From Acinetobacter sp. Ac_5812 (GTDB taxonomy: Bacteria > Pseudomonadota > Gammaproteobacteria > Pseudomonadales > Moraxellaceae): a stretch of DNA of 64,000 bases. A model generated the notes under the pieces. The model ran no database searches. It was not told the DNA's origin and worked only from the letters and a program-made list of their open reading frames with translations. The translations under genes and the position numbers were made by a program. The number at the start of each line of letters is the position of its first letter. Within the stretch, counting starts at the first letter, position 1. Positions 1 to 8,735 of this stretch are shown in pieces. The stretch is from positions 310,001 to 374,000 of the forward strand of contig NZ_LXUK01000027.1 of NCBI RefSeq assembly GCF_013072695.1. The letters are read 5' to 3'.

Positions 1-631
1 TCTGCGGCTGAATCTGTTCACTTGAACTAGATACTTTCAGCTGTGCTTCATCAATTAAAGTACTAATGCCTTCCGAAGCCAAAAGCCTTTGAATAAAGTC
101 AAAATCTCGTTCATTATGTTGCATGATGAACGGCCTGACATCGTAGTCCTTAGTGAGTCCGCTTTTATCGAGAGTCAGGCTGGAAGCAAATAAGGGACTG
201 CGTTGCTGCCATTCAGAAAAAATGGTCTGCACAACATCCACGACAGATTTCGCCATAAAAACACGGCTGTTACGACGATGCTTCCACAAGGCGGTCGGGT
301 CTTGTACACCTAAACGATAAATGGTCAGCGAACCATCACTGGCCCCAATATCAGCTTGGGTAATAATACCTGAGATACGTGTCAGTTCCGCTTTATCGGT
401 CACGATATCAATGGCCACCTGACTGCCAATAAAACTTTTTAAAGGAATAACCGCATTGGTTGAAAGACAGAGTAATTGTAGATCAATGCCATGATTGAGC
501 TGATGCAGACCATCAATACGTTGTAAGAAAACTTGATTATTTAAAGATGTGTTGGAAAATTGGGCGTGAATCGCACGTTTTTGTGCTGTCAGGCCCAAGC
601 TTTCTAAAGCTTGAAAGATATTATTCGCCAT
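1..631 (-). CDS. vgrG: Type VI secretion VgrG spike protein (5' part, runs off the window)
   Basis: The reading frame is open from an ATG at 631 (MANNIFQALESLGL) to the window edge, giving the first 210 codons. The product resembles the N-terminal gp27-like domain of VgrG proteins: a short leader, then a beta-rich region with the 'IVTDKAELTRISGIIT' stretch, and later the typical 'RPFIMQHNERDFDFIQRLLASEGI' pattern seen here around residues 165-190 (cited in pieces from my translation). VgrG trimers cap the Hcp tube and carry effectors through the type VI apparatus. The gp5-like needle, any C-terminal effector domain and the immunity partner lie outside the window. No other T6SS gene is visible, so this may be an orphan vgrG island. 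Confidence 0.85.
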   Translation of the reverse strand, partial: MANNIFQALESLGLTAQKRAIHAQFSNTSLNNQVFLQRIDGLHQLNHGIDLQLLCLSTNAVIPLKSFIGSQVAIDIVTDKAELTRISGIITQADIGASDGSLTIYRLGVQDPTALWKHRRNSRVFMAKSVVDVVQTIFSEWQQRSPLFASSLTLDKSGLTKDYDVRPFIMQHNERDFDFIQRLLASEGISTLIDEAQLKVSSSSEQIQPQ

Positions 632-665
632 CTTTTTTTATAGATTATCTACTTAAATTTAGCGC

Positions 666-695
666 ATTTTACTCAAAATATCGTTTTAATGTCCA
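666..695 (-). promoter_or_regulatory. Candidate sigma-70 promoter for vgrG
   Basis: On the minus strand a TGGACA -35 element (690-695) and a TAAAAT -10 element (666-671) are separated by 18 bp, about 35 bp upstream of the vgrG start at 631. Visual match only. Confidence 0.4.
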
Positions 696-815
696 TACAG
701 AACCGTCTATTTATGACAATTTGCGTCACTTTTTTGTTTGTTTTATTTTAAAACTTCAAACCTTGCAATATGAATAGTCAGAATCAGAATTTGATTGATT
801 CATTGTTTTAAATAA

Positions 816-853
816 TTAATCAGCTCTCTAAAACAAGTTAAACAGCTGATTAA
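816..853 (-). terminator. Inverted repeat downstream of the receptor gene, possible terminator
   Basis: Perfect 10-bp arms TTAATCAGCT (816-825) and AGCTGATTAA (844-853) with an 18-nt loop lie between the receptor stop at 930 and vgrG. On the minus strand the second arm is followed by a T/A-rich run. The long loop makes it a weak terminator candidate. The rest of 632-929 is AT-rich and shows no gene I can support. Confidence 0.3.
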
Positions 854-929
854 GTCGAACTCAATGAAAATCAGTATCAACCGACAATATATACATCGCT
901 CAATTATGTTGTCTTTGAGCTTTCAATAA

Positions 930-3182
930 CTAAAAGTCAAAAGATGCCGAGAATAAGTAGGTGCGAGGTGCGCCTAGCATTAAACTGGTAAATTGAGGCA
1001 TCGACCAATAGGCCTGATTGGTCAGGTTTTCTACACTTCCACGAAATGTCACAGGAAACTGAGCAATCTGAGTTGAATACCGTGCCCCAATGCTATACAC
1101 CTCTCGGCCAGGAACTGAAATCGTATTGATACGATTGATATATTGTTTAGAGGCAGCAGTTGCATTTGCGGTTAAAGTCAGACCTGGTACATAGTCAATA
1201 TCCCCTTCTAAACCTAATTTTGCTTGTAGCCTAGGTACACCTGTTGCCATATTACCAAGCTCATCTGGTTTTTGTGTTTTGGTCAGTTTAGGCTGGATAT
1301 AAGTTACGCCCCCCATCACACGTAGCCCTTGTAAAGGTGCTCCCCAAAATCCCCATTCAATCCCACGATTTCTCTGCTCACCATCAATAGAGTAAATCGG
1401 CTTTTTACTGCTGTCCTGATTTGGAGTCGAATAACCACTCGGTGTTGTAATTTCATACACACTCAAGCTACTGCTAAAGCTTTCGACATCAAATTTAAGT
1501 CCGACTTCTTTTTGTTTGGTTTTATAGGGTGAAAAAATTTCACCATAATTTTCAAAATTTGAAGATGCAACACCACCTGAACTTAGACCTTCAATATAGT
1601 TGGCGTAAAAAGAAAGATGAGGATTGGCTTTGATCAATATCGCTGCAGCGGGTGTCCATGCACTTTTATCATATAGACCATTTAGGTTCCGTATGCCATT
1701 TGCGTTCAAACTTTCCGTAACGATATTTTGATGACGTATACCTAAAGTCAGCTGGAGCTGGTCTTGGGCAAAAGATAGGGTATCGGCTAGACCATAACTG
1801 GTTAAACGTTCTTTGTTGCTAAAGATCGGAGTAATGGCAGCTCGATCTGGCTTTACACCCCAATTGGGGTGATAGATATTGGTTAAGCGGTCGGTTTTAA
1901 AGCCTTGACGAATCCCGAACTCATCATCAAGCTCTCGATAGTGTGTTGCATTGAGGGATAGAGCATGCCCAATATTACCTGTATTGAACTTCCCACGTAG
2001 CCCCACTTCTGCTGACTTGCGTTCGTATTCAAAACCTAAGTGCGCAATATTAAACAGGATATCTCCGGCTTCATTCTGGATTTCACCTTTTGCTGCACCT
2101 AAAGTACTGTATTCGGTCTTACTCATGCCTGCGGCGGCATATCCCATCCATTCAGGGTTGAAATCATATTCCCCTCGTAACATGATTCCCTTATCTTTGG
2201 TGTCAAAAAAAGTCCAGGTTGGATTTAATAAGGTTTTAGGATTGGGTGGCTTGGGAACCTTCACCCCAGTTTTCAGTGTGACCCCACGATTGATACCGTC
2301 ATTCTGATCTTGACTGGTATATAGATCTGCTGAAATTCGCGCTTGCTCACCTCGCCAATCCAGTCCCAAAGACATTAATTGCGTCTTTTTATCTTGATCA
2401 TCTATTGCACCTTCACCATCCCGATAAACACCATTGAATCGAACACCAAAGGCCTGATCTTGGCCAAAGCGCCTACCGATATCCAGATGCCCACCAAATT
2501 GAGCATTAGACATATAGCTTGTGGTCAATCGATTGATTGGTGTATCCGTTGCCCGCTTAGGCACAAGATTGACATTGCCCCCCAATGTCCCGCCAGGTGG
2601 CATACCATTTAACATCGCCGAAGGTCCTTTTAATACATCAATCCGTTCAAACATTTCTGGCGATGCACGGTAAAGTGGAGCAATACCATATAGACCTCCA
2701 AAAGCAGTATCTTTACCTGCGGGCGTACTGCTGGAGTTAAAACCTCGGATGGTGTAGCTTTCCGCGATGACCCCAAAAGCACCCGTTGAATAGACAGAGG
2801 GATCAGTCGCAACAATCACATCAGTAATATCCCGTGCTTGCCGATCAGCAATATATTTCTCGGTATAGCTGATGACACTAAACGGAGTGTCCCGCAAGCT
2901 TTTATCGCCTAAAAAACCAATCTGGCCTTGCGATGCAATTTGCCCGCCTAAATCGTTCTGGTTTTCTTTATCGGCCTGAACCTGAATGGTGGCTAAGGTC
3001 GCGATGTTTTGATCTGTCTGTGCTATTTTTTCTAAATCCTCAGCATGCAGTGAGTTCAATGGAAAAAGTCCCAAACCCAGCATGATTTGACTGACAACCA
3101 AATGTTTTAATTTAAATTGGGGATGATCATTTCTACGTTGTTTAGATATACGGATACTTGGGTAAGGCATTGAATTTTTCAT
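930..3182 (-). CDS. TonB-dependent siderophore receptor
   Basis: A 750-residue outer-membrane receptor. After a signal peptide (hydrophobic stretch around residues 28-46, 'LHAED' cleavage region) comes a TonB-box and plug domain: 'SLRDTPFSVIS' near residue 94, 'YTIRGF', and 'RIDVLKGPSAMLNGMPPGG' around residues 181-200, typical of the FhuA/FpvA siderophore-receptor family. The rest is a 22-strand barrel ending in a terminal Phe (SASFDF). AAAGGAG lies 9 nt before the ATG. It is the last gene of the iron operon, after the binding-protein gene, the same D-C-E-B-A order as acinetobactin and anguibactin uptake loci. The ligand cannot be read from sequence; ferric siderophore import is the family role. 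Confidence 0.88.
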   Translation of the reverse strand: MKNSMPYPSIRISKQRRNDHPQFKLKHLVVSQIMLGLGLFPLNSLHAEDLEKIAQTDQNIATLATIQVQADKENQNDLGGQIASQGQIGFLGDKSLRDTPFSVISYTEKYIADRQARDITDVIVATDPSVYSTGAFGVIAESYTIRGFNSSSTPAGKDTAFGGLYGIAPLYRASPEMFERIDVLKGPSAMLNGMPPGGTLGGNVNLVPKRATDTPINRLTTSYMSNAQFGGHLDIGRRFGQDQAFGVRFNGVYRDGEGAIDDQDKKTQLMSLGLDWRGEQARISADLYTSQDQNDGINRGVTLKTGVKVPKPPNPKTLLNPTWTFFDTKDKGIMLRGEYDFNPEWMGYAAAGMSKTEYSTLGAAKGEIQNEAGDILFNIAHLGFEYERKSAEVGLRGKFNTGNIGHALSLNATHYRELDDEFGIRQGFKTDRLTNIYHPNWGVKPDRAAITPIFSNKERLTSYGLADTLSFAQDQLQLTLGIRHQNIVTESLNANGIRNLNGLYDKSAWTPAAAILIKANPHLSFYANYIEGLSSGGVASSNFENYGEIFSPYKTKQKEVGLKFDVESFSSSLSVYEITTPSGYSTPNQDSSKKPIYSIDGEQRNRGIEWGFWGAPLQGLRVMGGVTYIQPKLTKTQKPDELGNMATGVPRLQAKLGLEGDIDYVPGLTLTANATAASKQYINRINTISVPGREVYSIGARYSTQIAQFPVTFRGSVENLTNQAYWSMPQFTSLMLGAPRTYLFSASFDF

Positions 3183-3331
3183 GGTTTTAAGCTCCTTTGG
3201 CTTTTTTTGAGCATGACTTTAGACCACACACTTTTTTTGATTAAAAAGTATGTTCATCAAGAAGATTTCAATCGGTGGTTTAGGCTTTAGACTGAAGCAA
3301 GCCTCGCAATGGGATGCGTTAAATTATTGCC

Positions 3332-4303
3332 TCATGGTTGATATCCTTTGATCACATCATCGATCAAGATATGCATCGCGGTTGGACTCGCAGCCGTGGT
3401 GTACCAAGCATCGGCATCTACAAAAATGACTTTTCCCGTTTTCCATGCTTTGGTTTGACGTAATAAGGGGTTACTGACATTGTCTGCATTGATCGTGGCT
3501 CGGTGTTCCATCACCGCAGTTCGATCTACAATAAATAGAATGTCGGGATCGGCCTGTTTAATAAACTCGCTGGAAATCGGCTGTCCATGTAAACTGGTAT
3601 CAGCCGCAGTACTGGCAGGTTTTACCCCCAAAGCATTAAAGACAAAGCCATAACGTGACTGCACTCCAAAATGACTAAATGCCCCATTGTTATGTAAAAC
3701 CACCAAGGCTTTTTCAGGTCGATCTGCGATTATTGTGCGTACCTGCGCAACTTTAGCCTCTAACTCAGCGACTTTTTCAGCCGCCAATTTCTGTTTATTA
3801 AAAATCTGCCCCAACGTCTGTAAATGAGCTTTAATCATTTCAATATGATGTTGCTGGCTATTATTAAAATTAATGTCATAGTGCAGTGTCGGCGCAATTT
3901 CACTCAGTTCTATATACTTATCTGCTTGCAATGGCGTCATCAGTATAAGGTCGGGTTTAAGCGTATAAATCCGCTCCATATTGGGCTGTACAATTGACCC
4001 TAAGTCTTGCACATTGTGTTGATCCCGATACTTTTGCAGGAAGTGCGGGATAAAATCTTTAGGCATGCCTGCGATCGGAACAGCAAGTTGATCGAGAAAA
4101 TCGGCTTCGTTCATATCCAGCACCGCAACACGCTGCGGATAATACTCAATCAGCGTTGTACCTAATTGGTGTTTGACATTAAGCGGGACTTCCCGTTTTT
4201 GTTCAGTCTGCGTCGATGCCGTCGGTGGTGGATGACATGCTGACAGTAAAATTGCAGCACTCACTGCACCTGCCAGCCCCCATAATTTGATATTTCTTTT
4301 CAT
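3332..4303 (-). CDS. Iron-siderophore ABC transporter substrate-binding lipoprotein
   Basis: PF01497-type periplasmic binding protein (FepB/FatB/BauB class). I place the start at 4303 (MKRNIKLWGLAG), not further upstream. It has a GGAG motif 9 nt before it, lies 5 nt after the ATPase stop, and begins a lipoprotein signal with lipobox LSAC. The 323-residue product shows the family pattern: 'GTTLIEYYPQRVAVLDMNEADFL' early, a central long helix, and a C-terminal lobe with 'ILFIVDR' and 'KTGKVIFVDADAWY'. Anchored to the inner membrane, it would hand ferric siderophore to the two FecCD permeases encoded upstream in the same operon. Confidence 0.88.
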   Translation of the reverse strand: MKRNIKLWGLAGAVSAAILLSACHPPPTASTQTEQKREVPLNVKHQLGTTLIEYYPQRVAVLDMNEADFLDQLAVPIAGMPKDFIPHFLQKYRDQHNVQDLGSIVQPNMERIYTLKPDLILMTPLQADKYIELSEIAPTLHYDINFNNSQQHHIEMIKAHLQTLGQIFNKQKLAAEKVAELEAKVAQVRTIIADRPEKALVVLHNNGAFSHFGVQSRYGFVFNALGVKPASTAADTSLHGQPISSEFIKQADPDILFIVDRTAVMEHRATINADNVSNPLLRQTKAWKTGKVIFVDADAWYTTAASPTAMHILIDDVIKGYQP

Positions 4304-4307
4304 ATTT

Positions 4308-5078
4308 TCAAACTCCAGCTGAGTTGAAGTAATTGCACATATAGCCGCGTGTGCTGTTGCTAATTTCAAAATCAAGTTCATACAGATCACTTAAGCGCTG
4401 TTCTGTCATCACTTGTTGAGTTGGACCGCTAAAACGAAGATTGCCGTGCTTTAATGCGACAATATGATCTGAATAATTGGCTGCAAAATTGATGTCATGT
4501 ATCACTAAAATAATCGTACGCCCTTGCTCGTCACACAAACGTCGCAAGGCTTGCATGATCTGAACCGCATGCTTCATATCTAAATTGTTTAAAGGTTCAT
4601 CCAAGAGCAGTACATCGGTTTGCTGTGCGATGGTCATGGCTAAAAAAGCCATCTGTCGCTGCCCACCACTCAATTCATCCAGATAAGCTCTGCGTAGTGT
4701 TTCCAAGTTTAAAAATTGAAGCGCCTCATCAATCTGATCTTGATCTGTTGTTGTCAGCTTGCCGTGGCTATATGGAAATCGGCCATATGCCACTAATTCT
4801 TCAACCGTCATTCGTAGCTTAAAATCAGGTGATTGGCGCAGCGTGGCAACGTGCTTGGCATATTCTGCAATCTTGATCTCAGTAATATTTTTCTGCTTAA
4901 ACAGGATCTCACCCTGATCAGGTCTAGATAACCGAGCCATCATCATCAGTAAGGTTGATTTACCTGCACCATTCGGACCGATCAGCGAGGTGATTTGTTG
5001 TGCTGGAAATTCAAGACTGAAATTCCTTATGACAGGCTTTTTGCCATACGATTTATGCAGGTTGTGAATTTTAATCAT
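4308..5078 (-). CDS. Iron-siderophore ABC transporter ATPase (FecE/FepC/BauE type)
   Basis: A 256-residue ABC ATPase with Walker A GPNGAGKSTLL near residue 34, Q-loop 'LRQS', signature LSGGQRQ near 136, Walker B VLLLDEP and the H-loop His in 'VIHDIN'. The short single-domain layout and 'ELVAYGRFPYSHGK' segment are typical of siderophore/heme/B12 importers. Its ATG overlaps the stop of the upstream permease gene by 4 nt (ATGA), and the binding-protein gene starts 5 nt downstream, so translation is probably coupled. It energises ferric-siderophore import across the inner membrane. Confidence 0.92.
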   Translation of the reverse strand: MIKIHNLHKSYGKKPVIRNFSLEFPAQQITSLIGPNGAGKSTLLMMMARLSRPDQGEILFKQKNITEIKIAEYAKHVATLRQSPDFKLRMTVEELVAYGRFPYSHGKLTTTDQDQIDEALQFLNLETLRRAYLDELSGGQRQMAFLAMTIAQQTDVLLLDEPLNNLDMKHAVQIMQALRRLCDEQGRTIILVIHDINFAANYSDHIVALKHGNLRFSGPTQQVMTEQRLSDLYELDFEISNSTRGYMCNYFNSAGV

Positions 5079-6025
5079 GTCAAATCTCTGGCACGAAGCA
5101 TCAGTGTTAGGAAATAAATACCGCAGACCAGATTGACCAAAATACTGACCGTGGTTTTGTAATTAAAAACATGCTCAACCAAGATCTGAGCAACAAGAAA
5201 GATGCTAATTGCGATGACGCATCCCACCGCCAAGCTAAATTTATGCTTTAACGCGCCTACAAGCGCATAGGCTGTGTTGGCAATAAATACGCCCATAAAT
5301 GCGGTAGGGCCAATTAAACTGGTCGAAATTGCAACCAACAACGCAATCAATGCCAGATAAAATTGCATGGCTCGATGATGATCAATCCCTAAAGAAATCG
5401 CTTGTTCACGCCCTAAAACCAAGACATCTAAAGTGGCTAACCTCTTGCGTAATAACAAAAAGATCGCCAATACAATCAGGGTGGCATAAATCAGTGTTAT
5501 AGGCTGTACACGATTGAATGAGGCATAACTCAAAGCCTGAAAAACAGAGAATTCCCCAGGGCTGATTTTGAGCTGAACAAACTGTGTTGCAGTGCCTATC
5601 ACCATGGTCAATACCAAACCAATCAGCAACAGTTGAAACACATCCATCTGCTCATGTGTCAGTAAACACCGATGTATCAGCCATGAATAAAGCAGCATGA
5701 CCAAGATCGAGACAAAAAAATGCCCCTCTACTCCAAACCAAGACAATGTTTGCGTTCCCATCAGAAACAGCAGCATGACCTGCCACAGCAAGTAAACCGC
5801 TTCATAGCCCATAATGGAGGGCGTTAAAATACGGTTGCCGACTAGGGTCTGAAATATAATCGAGGAAAATGCCACGCAGATGCCGCCTAATATGATCGTA
5901 GCCAGCCGCAACAGACGTTTAGGAATAACATGGTCAAAATCAAAGCCTGAATCCATAAACACAAATGCAATCGCCAACCCAGTCGCCACGACAATAATCA
6001 AACTCAACTTTTTATTGTTGTTCAT
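5075..6025 (-). CDS. Iron-siderophore ABC transporter permease, FecCD family (BauC/FatC position)
   Basis: A 316-residue polytopic membrane protein of the FecCD family, with about nine hydrophobic segments. It carries family landmarks 'VAFSSIIFQTLVGNRILTPSIMG' (broken here only for description; a Q-x-x-x-x-N-x-L-x-P-x-x-x-G pattern) near residues 52-74 and 'GPTAFMGVFIAN' near 243. ATGA overlaps link it to both neighbours. Together with the second permease it forms the heterodimeric channel for ferric siderophore. Confidence 0.88.
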   Translation of the reverse strand: MNNNKKLSLIIVVATGLAIAFVFMDSGFDFDHVIPKRLLRLATIILGGICVAFSSIIFQTLVGNRILTPSIMGYEAVYLLWQVMLLFLMGTQTLSWFGVEGHFFVSILVMLLYSWLIHRCLLTHEQMDVFQLLLIGLVLTMVIGTATQFVQLKISPGEFSVFQALSYASFNRVQPITLIYATLIVLAIFLLLRKRLATLDVLVLGREQAISLGIDHHRAMQFYLALIALLVAISTSLIGPTAFMGVFIANTAYALVGALKHKFSLAVGCVIAISIFLVAQILVEHVFNYKTTVSILVNLVCGIYFLTLMLRARDLT

Positions 6026-6966
6026 GTGCGAAGCCCTTTCAAAATCAGCATGAGAAAGACCAGACCACCGACACCACCAGCGGTCAGCCCAATCGGGACT
6101 TCAAAGGGATAGAGCATGCTGCGTCCAATAATGTCGCAAAAGAGCAGTAAGCAAGCGCCACTCAGTGCCACGATCGGCAATGTTTTGGCGAGATTCTCTC
6201 CATATTTTAATGCCACCAAATTTGGAATCACCAAGCCAACAAAAGGAATGGCACCGACGGTAATGACCGTAACTGAAATGGTAATTGCCACCAAAAACAA
6301 ACCGATGGTCACCGTGCTTGCATAGCCAAGACCAAGACTCGTTGCCATGTCCTCACCCATACCAAGCACTGTCAAACGATGTGCAAAGACATAGGTCAAT
6401 ACGACCACCGGAAAAATAATGAAAATGATTTCATAATGGCCTTGTACTACACGGGAAAAATCACCGAGTAGCCAAGCTTGCATACTTTGTAGAATGTTAT
6501 TTTGATAGGCATAGAATTCAGCCAATGCACTCAGAACACTGCCATAGATCAAGCCAATAACTGGAATCAATACGGTGTTTCGAAATCGAATACCACGGAT
6601 GATTGCAATAAAAAGCACACTGGCCAACAAGCAAAACAACATTGCAAAAATCATTTTCATAATGACCGTTGCTGTCGGAATTAGTGTTAAGGAGATCAGA
6701 ATGCCAAGCTTTGCTGCATCTAACCCTCCAGTTGTACCAGGTTCAACAAAGCGATTTCGCACAAGATGCTGCAAAATTACACCGCAGATCGATAGACCAA
6801 CCCCAGTCAAAATAATGGCAAGCAAGCGAGGGATTCGACTCGCCTTCAAGGTCAGCCAAGCATCACTGGACTGGCTAAACAATGCAGACCACTCTAGCTG
6901 CTGAGCACCAATCAACAGTGAAAGGATACACAGCAGACAAAAGCTGATTACCAAAATCAAGGGCAT
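6022..6966 (-). CDS. Iron-siderophore ABC transporter permease, FecCD family (BauD/FatD position)
   Basis: FecCD-family permease. I choose ATG 6966 (MPLILVISFCLLCIL), giving 314 residues that begin directly in the first membrane helix. The open frame extends 14 codons further upstream to 7008 but would then overlap the exporter gene by 52 nt with a non-family N-terminus. Landmarks: 'GVILQHLVRNRFVEPGTTG' near residue 62 and 'GAIPFVGLVIPN' near 237. Its 3' end overlaps the next permease gene by 4 nt. It partners that permease in inner-membrane import of ferric siderophore. Confidence 0.87.
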   Translation of the reverse strand: MPLILVISFCLLCILSLLIGAQQLEWSALFSQSSDAWLTLKASRIPRLLAIILTGVGLSICGVILQHLVRNRFVEPGTTGGLDAAKLGILISLTLIPTATVIMKMIFAMLFCLLASVLFIAIIRGIRFRNTVLIPVIGLIYGSVLSALAEFYAYQNNILQSMQAWLLGDFSRVVQGHYEIIFIIFPVVVLTYVFAHRLTVLGMGEDMATSLGLGYASTVTIGLFLVAITISVTVITVGAIPFVGLVIPNLVALKYGENLAKTLPIVALSGACLLLFCDIIGRSMLYPFEVPIGLTAGGVGGLVFLMLILKGLRT

Positions 6967-8735
6967 TGCTGTTGTCCCGCAACTTGAGGGGCTTGTCCAA
7001 TCTGCCACCCTTTAATCATCTGGCTCTGCTGCAAATAACGTGAATAATGCCCATGCGTCAAACGTAATTGTTGAGGGGTTCCCTGCTCAACGACCTGCCC
7101 CTGATCCAACACAATAATCTGATCTGCGGCAGCGACCGTGGCCAACTGATGTGCAATCACCAAAATAGTTTTTTGACCGCGTAGCTGATTCAACAATTCA
7201 CAGATGATGGCCTGATTTTCGGCATCTAAAGCCGCTGTTGCTTCGTCGACCAAAAGAATCGGCGCATCTTTAATCAAAGCACGGGCGATTGCGATCCGTT
7301 GTCTTTCACCGCCAGATAAGCGCACACCTGCTTCACCAACCAGCGTGTTGAGCCCCTCAGGCAAACGGGCCAGCATTTCTGCGATTCCCGCCTGCTGAAC
7401 CACCTGCATCACTTGATCATCTGTTGCATTCGGGTTACCCATGCGAATGTTCTCTCCGATACTGCCTGCAAACAGATAATTTTCTTGGAAGATCTGACTG
7501 ATCTGCCCCATCAGTTGCGTATAAGGCAATTGCTTTACATCGACACCGCCGATCAGAACCTGCCCTCGGTTTGCATCAAAGAAACGGGCAACCAGTTTAG
7601 TTAAGCTGGTTTTACCTGAACCTGATGCCCCGATCAGTGCGGTCATACCGCCAGAGGCAACTTGTATATCTACGCCTTGTAATACATAAGGCTGATCATC
7701 TTGATAGCGGAAATAGACATCCTTAAATTCAATCGAGTGATCACACAAGGATTGAACAGCATGGGATTCGTGCAAGGGTTGTTCATTTAAAATAGCTTGT
7801 ATTGCCTCAAGTTGGCTCTTGGCATGACGTAAAATCTCGCTGTAACCAGCAAGCTCAAGCAAGGCATCAACAAATCGGCAAATCAATAATAAAGAAATAC
7901 CCAGACTGGCAAATGCAGCCACGGTGGTGGTATCAACGGCTTGAAACGGCAACCAGAATACTACCGTCATCAACATCAAGATGAAAATAGCTTGAATCAC
8001 CCAGATATTTAAAACGGCTGCACAAGATGACAATATGATGAGTTTGAGACCTGAGCGACGTTGCTGCTTGATTGCATCGTCTAAAAATCGCTGGCTATCG
8101 CCTTCTCCATTAAAGGCACGAAAAACCGATTGAGCCTGTGCAAACTCCACCATCCGTTGACTTGTTTCAGCAAATCTTTGTTGATAAACCTGATCGCTAT
8201 GATGCGCAATTTTTGAACTTAACCAGAACACCACGACCATAACAGGAATTGCAATGAGTGCGATCAATCCAAGCAGGCTATGGGTCACCAATAAAGCAAT
8301 GACAATAATCAGTGGCGTAACTATACCTGTAATTAAGGGGGTAAAAACGTGTGCAGGCAGTTGCGCCACAGACATCATGCCCTGCGTCACCAGATGATTA
8401 AAACTTGCCGTATTTTGCGGATTAAACCAGCCCACCGCTAAGCCAGCGACATGGTTGCCAAGGCCCAAACGCGCGCGCTCTAAAACGGCAATCCCCACCT
8501 GTATGCCCATCTGCTCTACAATCCGTCGGAGCAACCAACAGAGAATAACAATGATCACCAATACACTCAGCCACAGCATGATTTGATCAAACTGTCCGAG
8601 CAATAATTGTGACAAGATAGAGGCCAATAGCAGAATGCTCACGCCACAAATCACGCCATAGAATACAGTGATGCCGATGTAACGATAAAAAATAGCTATG
8701 TCATCGCCCAGTAATCGAGAAAAAGTTTTTAGCAT
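6957..8735 (-). CDS. ABC half-transporter, exporter fold (YbtQ/IrtB/BarB-like)
   Basis: A half-transporter with an N-terminal six-helix membrane domain and a C-terminal ATPase: Walker A GASGSGKTSLTKL, signature LSGGERQRIAIARAL, Walker B ILLVDEATAALD. I choose ATG 8735 (MLKTFSRLLGDD), 592 residues, with GGGAG 7 nt upstream and a 7-nt overlap with the preceding exporter gene; a further 16 codons upstream are open but look non-coding. Paired exporter-fold transporters in iron loci either import ferric siderophore (YbtPQ, IrtAB) or export siderophore (BarAB). With no biosynthesis genes here, import or reduction-coupled uptake seems likelier, but this is inference. Confidence 0.85.
   Translation of the reverse strand: MLKTFSRLLGDDIAIFYRYIGITVFYGVICGVSILLLASILSQLLLGQFDQIMLWLSVLVIIVILCWLLRRIVEQMGIQVGIAVLERARLGLGNHVAGLAVGWFNPQNTASFNHLVTQGMMSVAQLPAHVFTPLITGIVTPLIIVIALLVTHSLLGLIALIAIPVMVVVFWLSSKIAHHSDQVYQQRFAETSQRMVEFAQAQSVFRAFNGEGDSQRFLDDAIKQQRRSGLKLIILSSCAAVLNIWVIQAIFILMLMTVVFWLPFQAVDTTTVAAFASLGISLLLICRFVDALLELAGYSEILRHAKSQLEAIQAILNEQPLHESHAVQSLCDHSIEFKDVYFRYQDDQPYVLQGVDIQVASGGMTALIGASGSGKTSLTKLVARFFDANRGQVLIGGVDVKQLPYTQLMGQISQIFQENYLFAGSIGENIRMGNPNATDDQVMQVVQQAGIAEMLARLPEGLNTLVGEAGVRLSGGERQRIAIARALIKDAPILLVDEATAALDAENQAIICELLNQLRGQKTILVIAHQLATVAAADQIIVLDQGQVVEQGTPQQLRLTHGHYSRYLQQSQMIKGWQIGQAPQVAGQQQCP

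Noticed and set aside
547..777. Small plus-strand protein gene near the left edge
   Set aside because: It overlaps the vgrG start and promoter on the opposite strand and has no family features.
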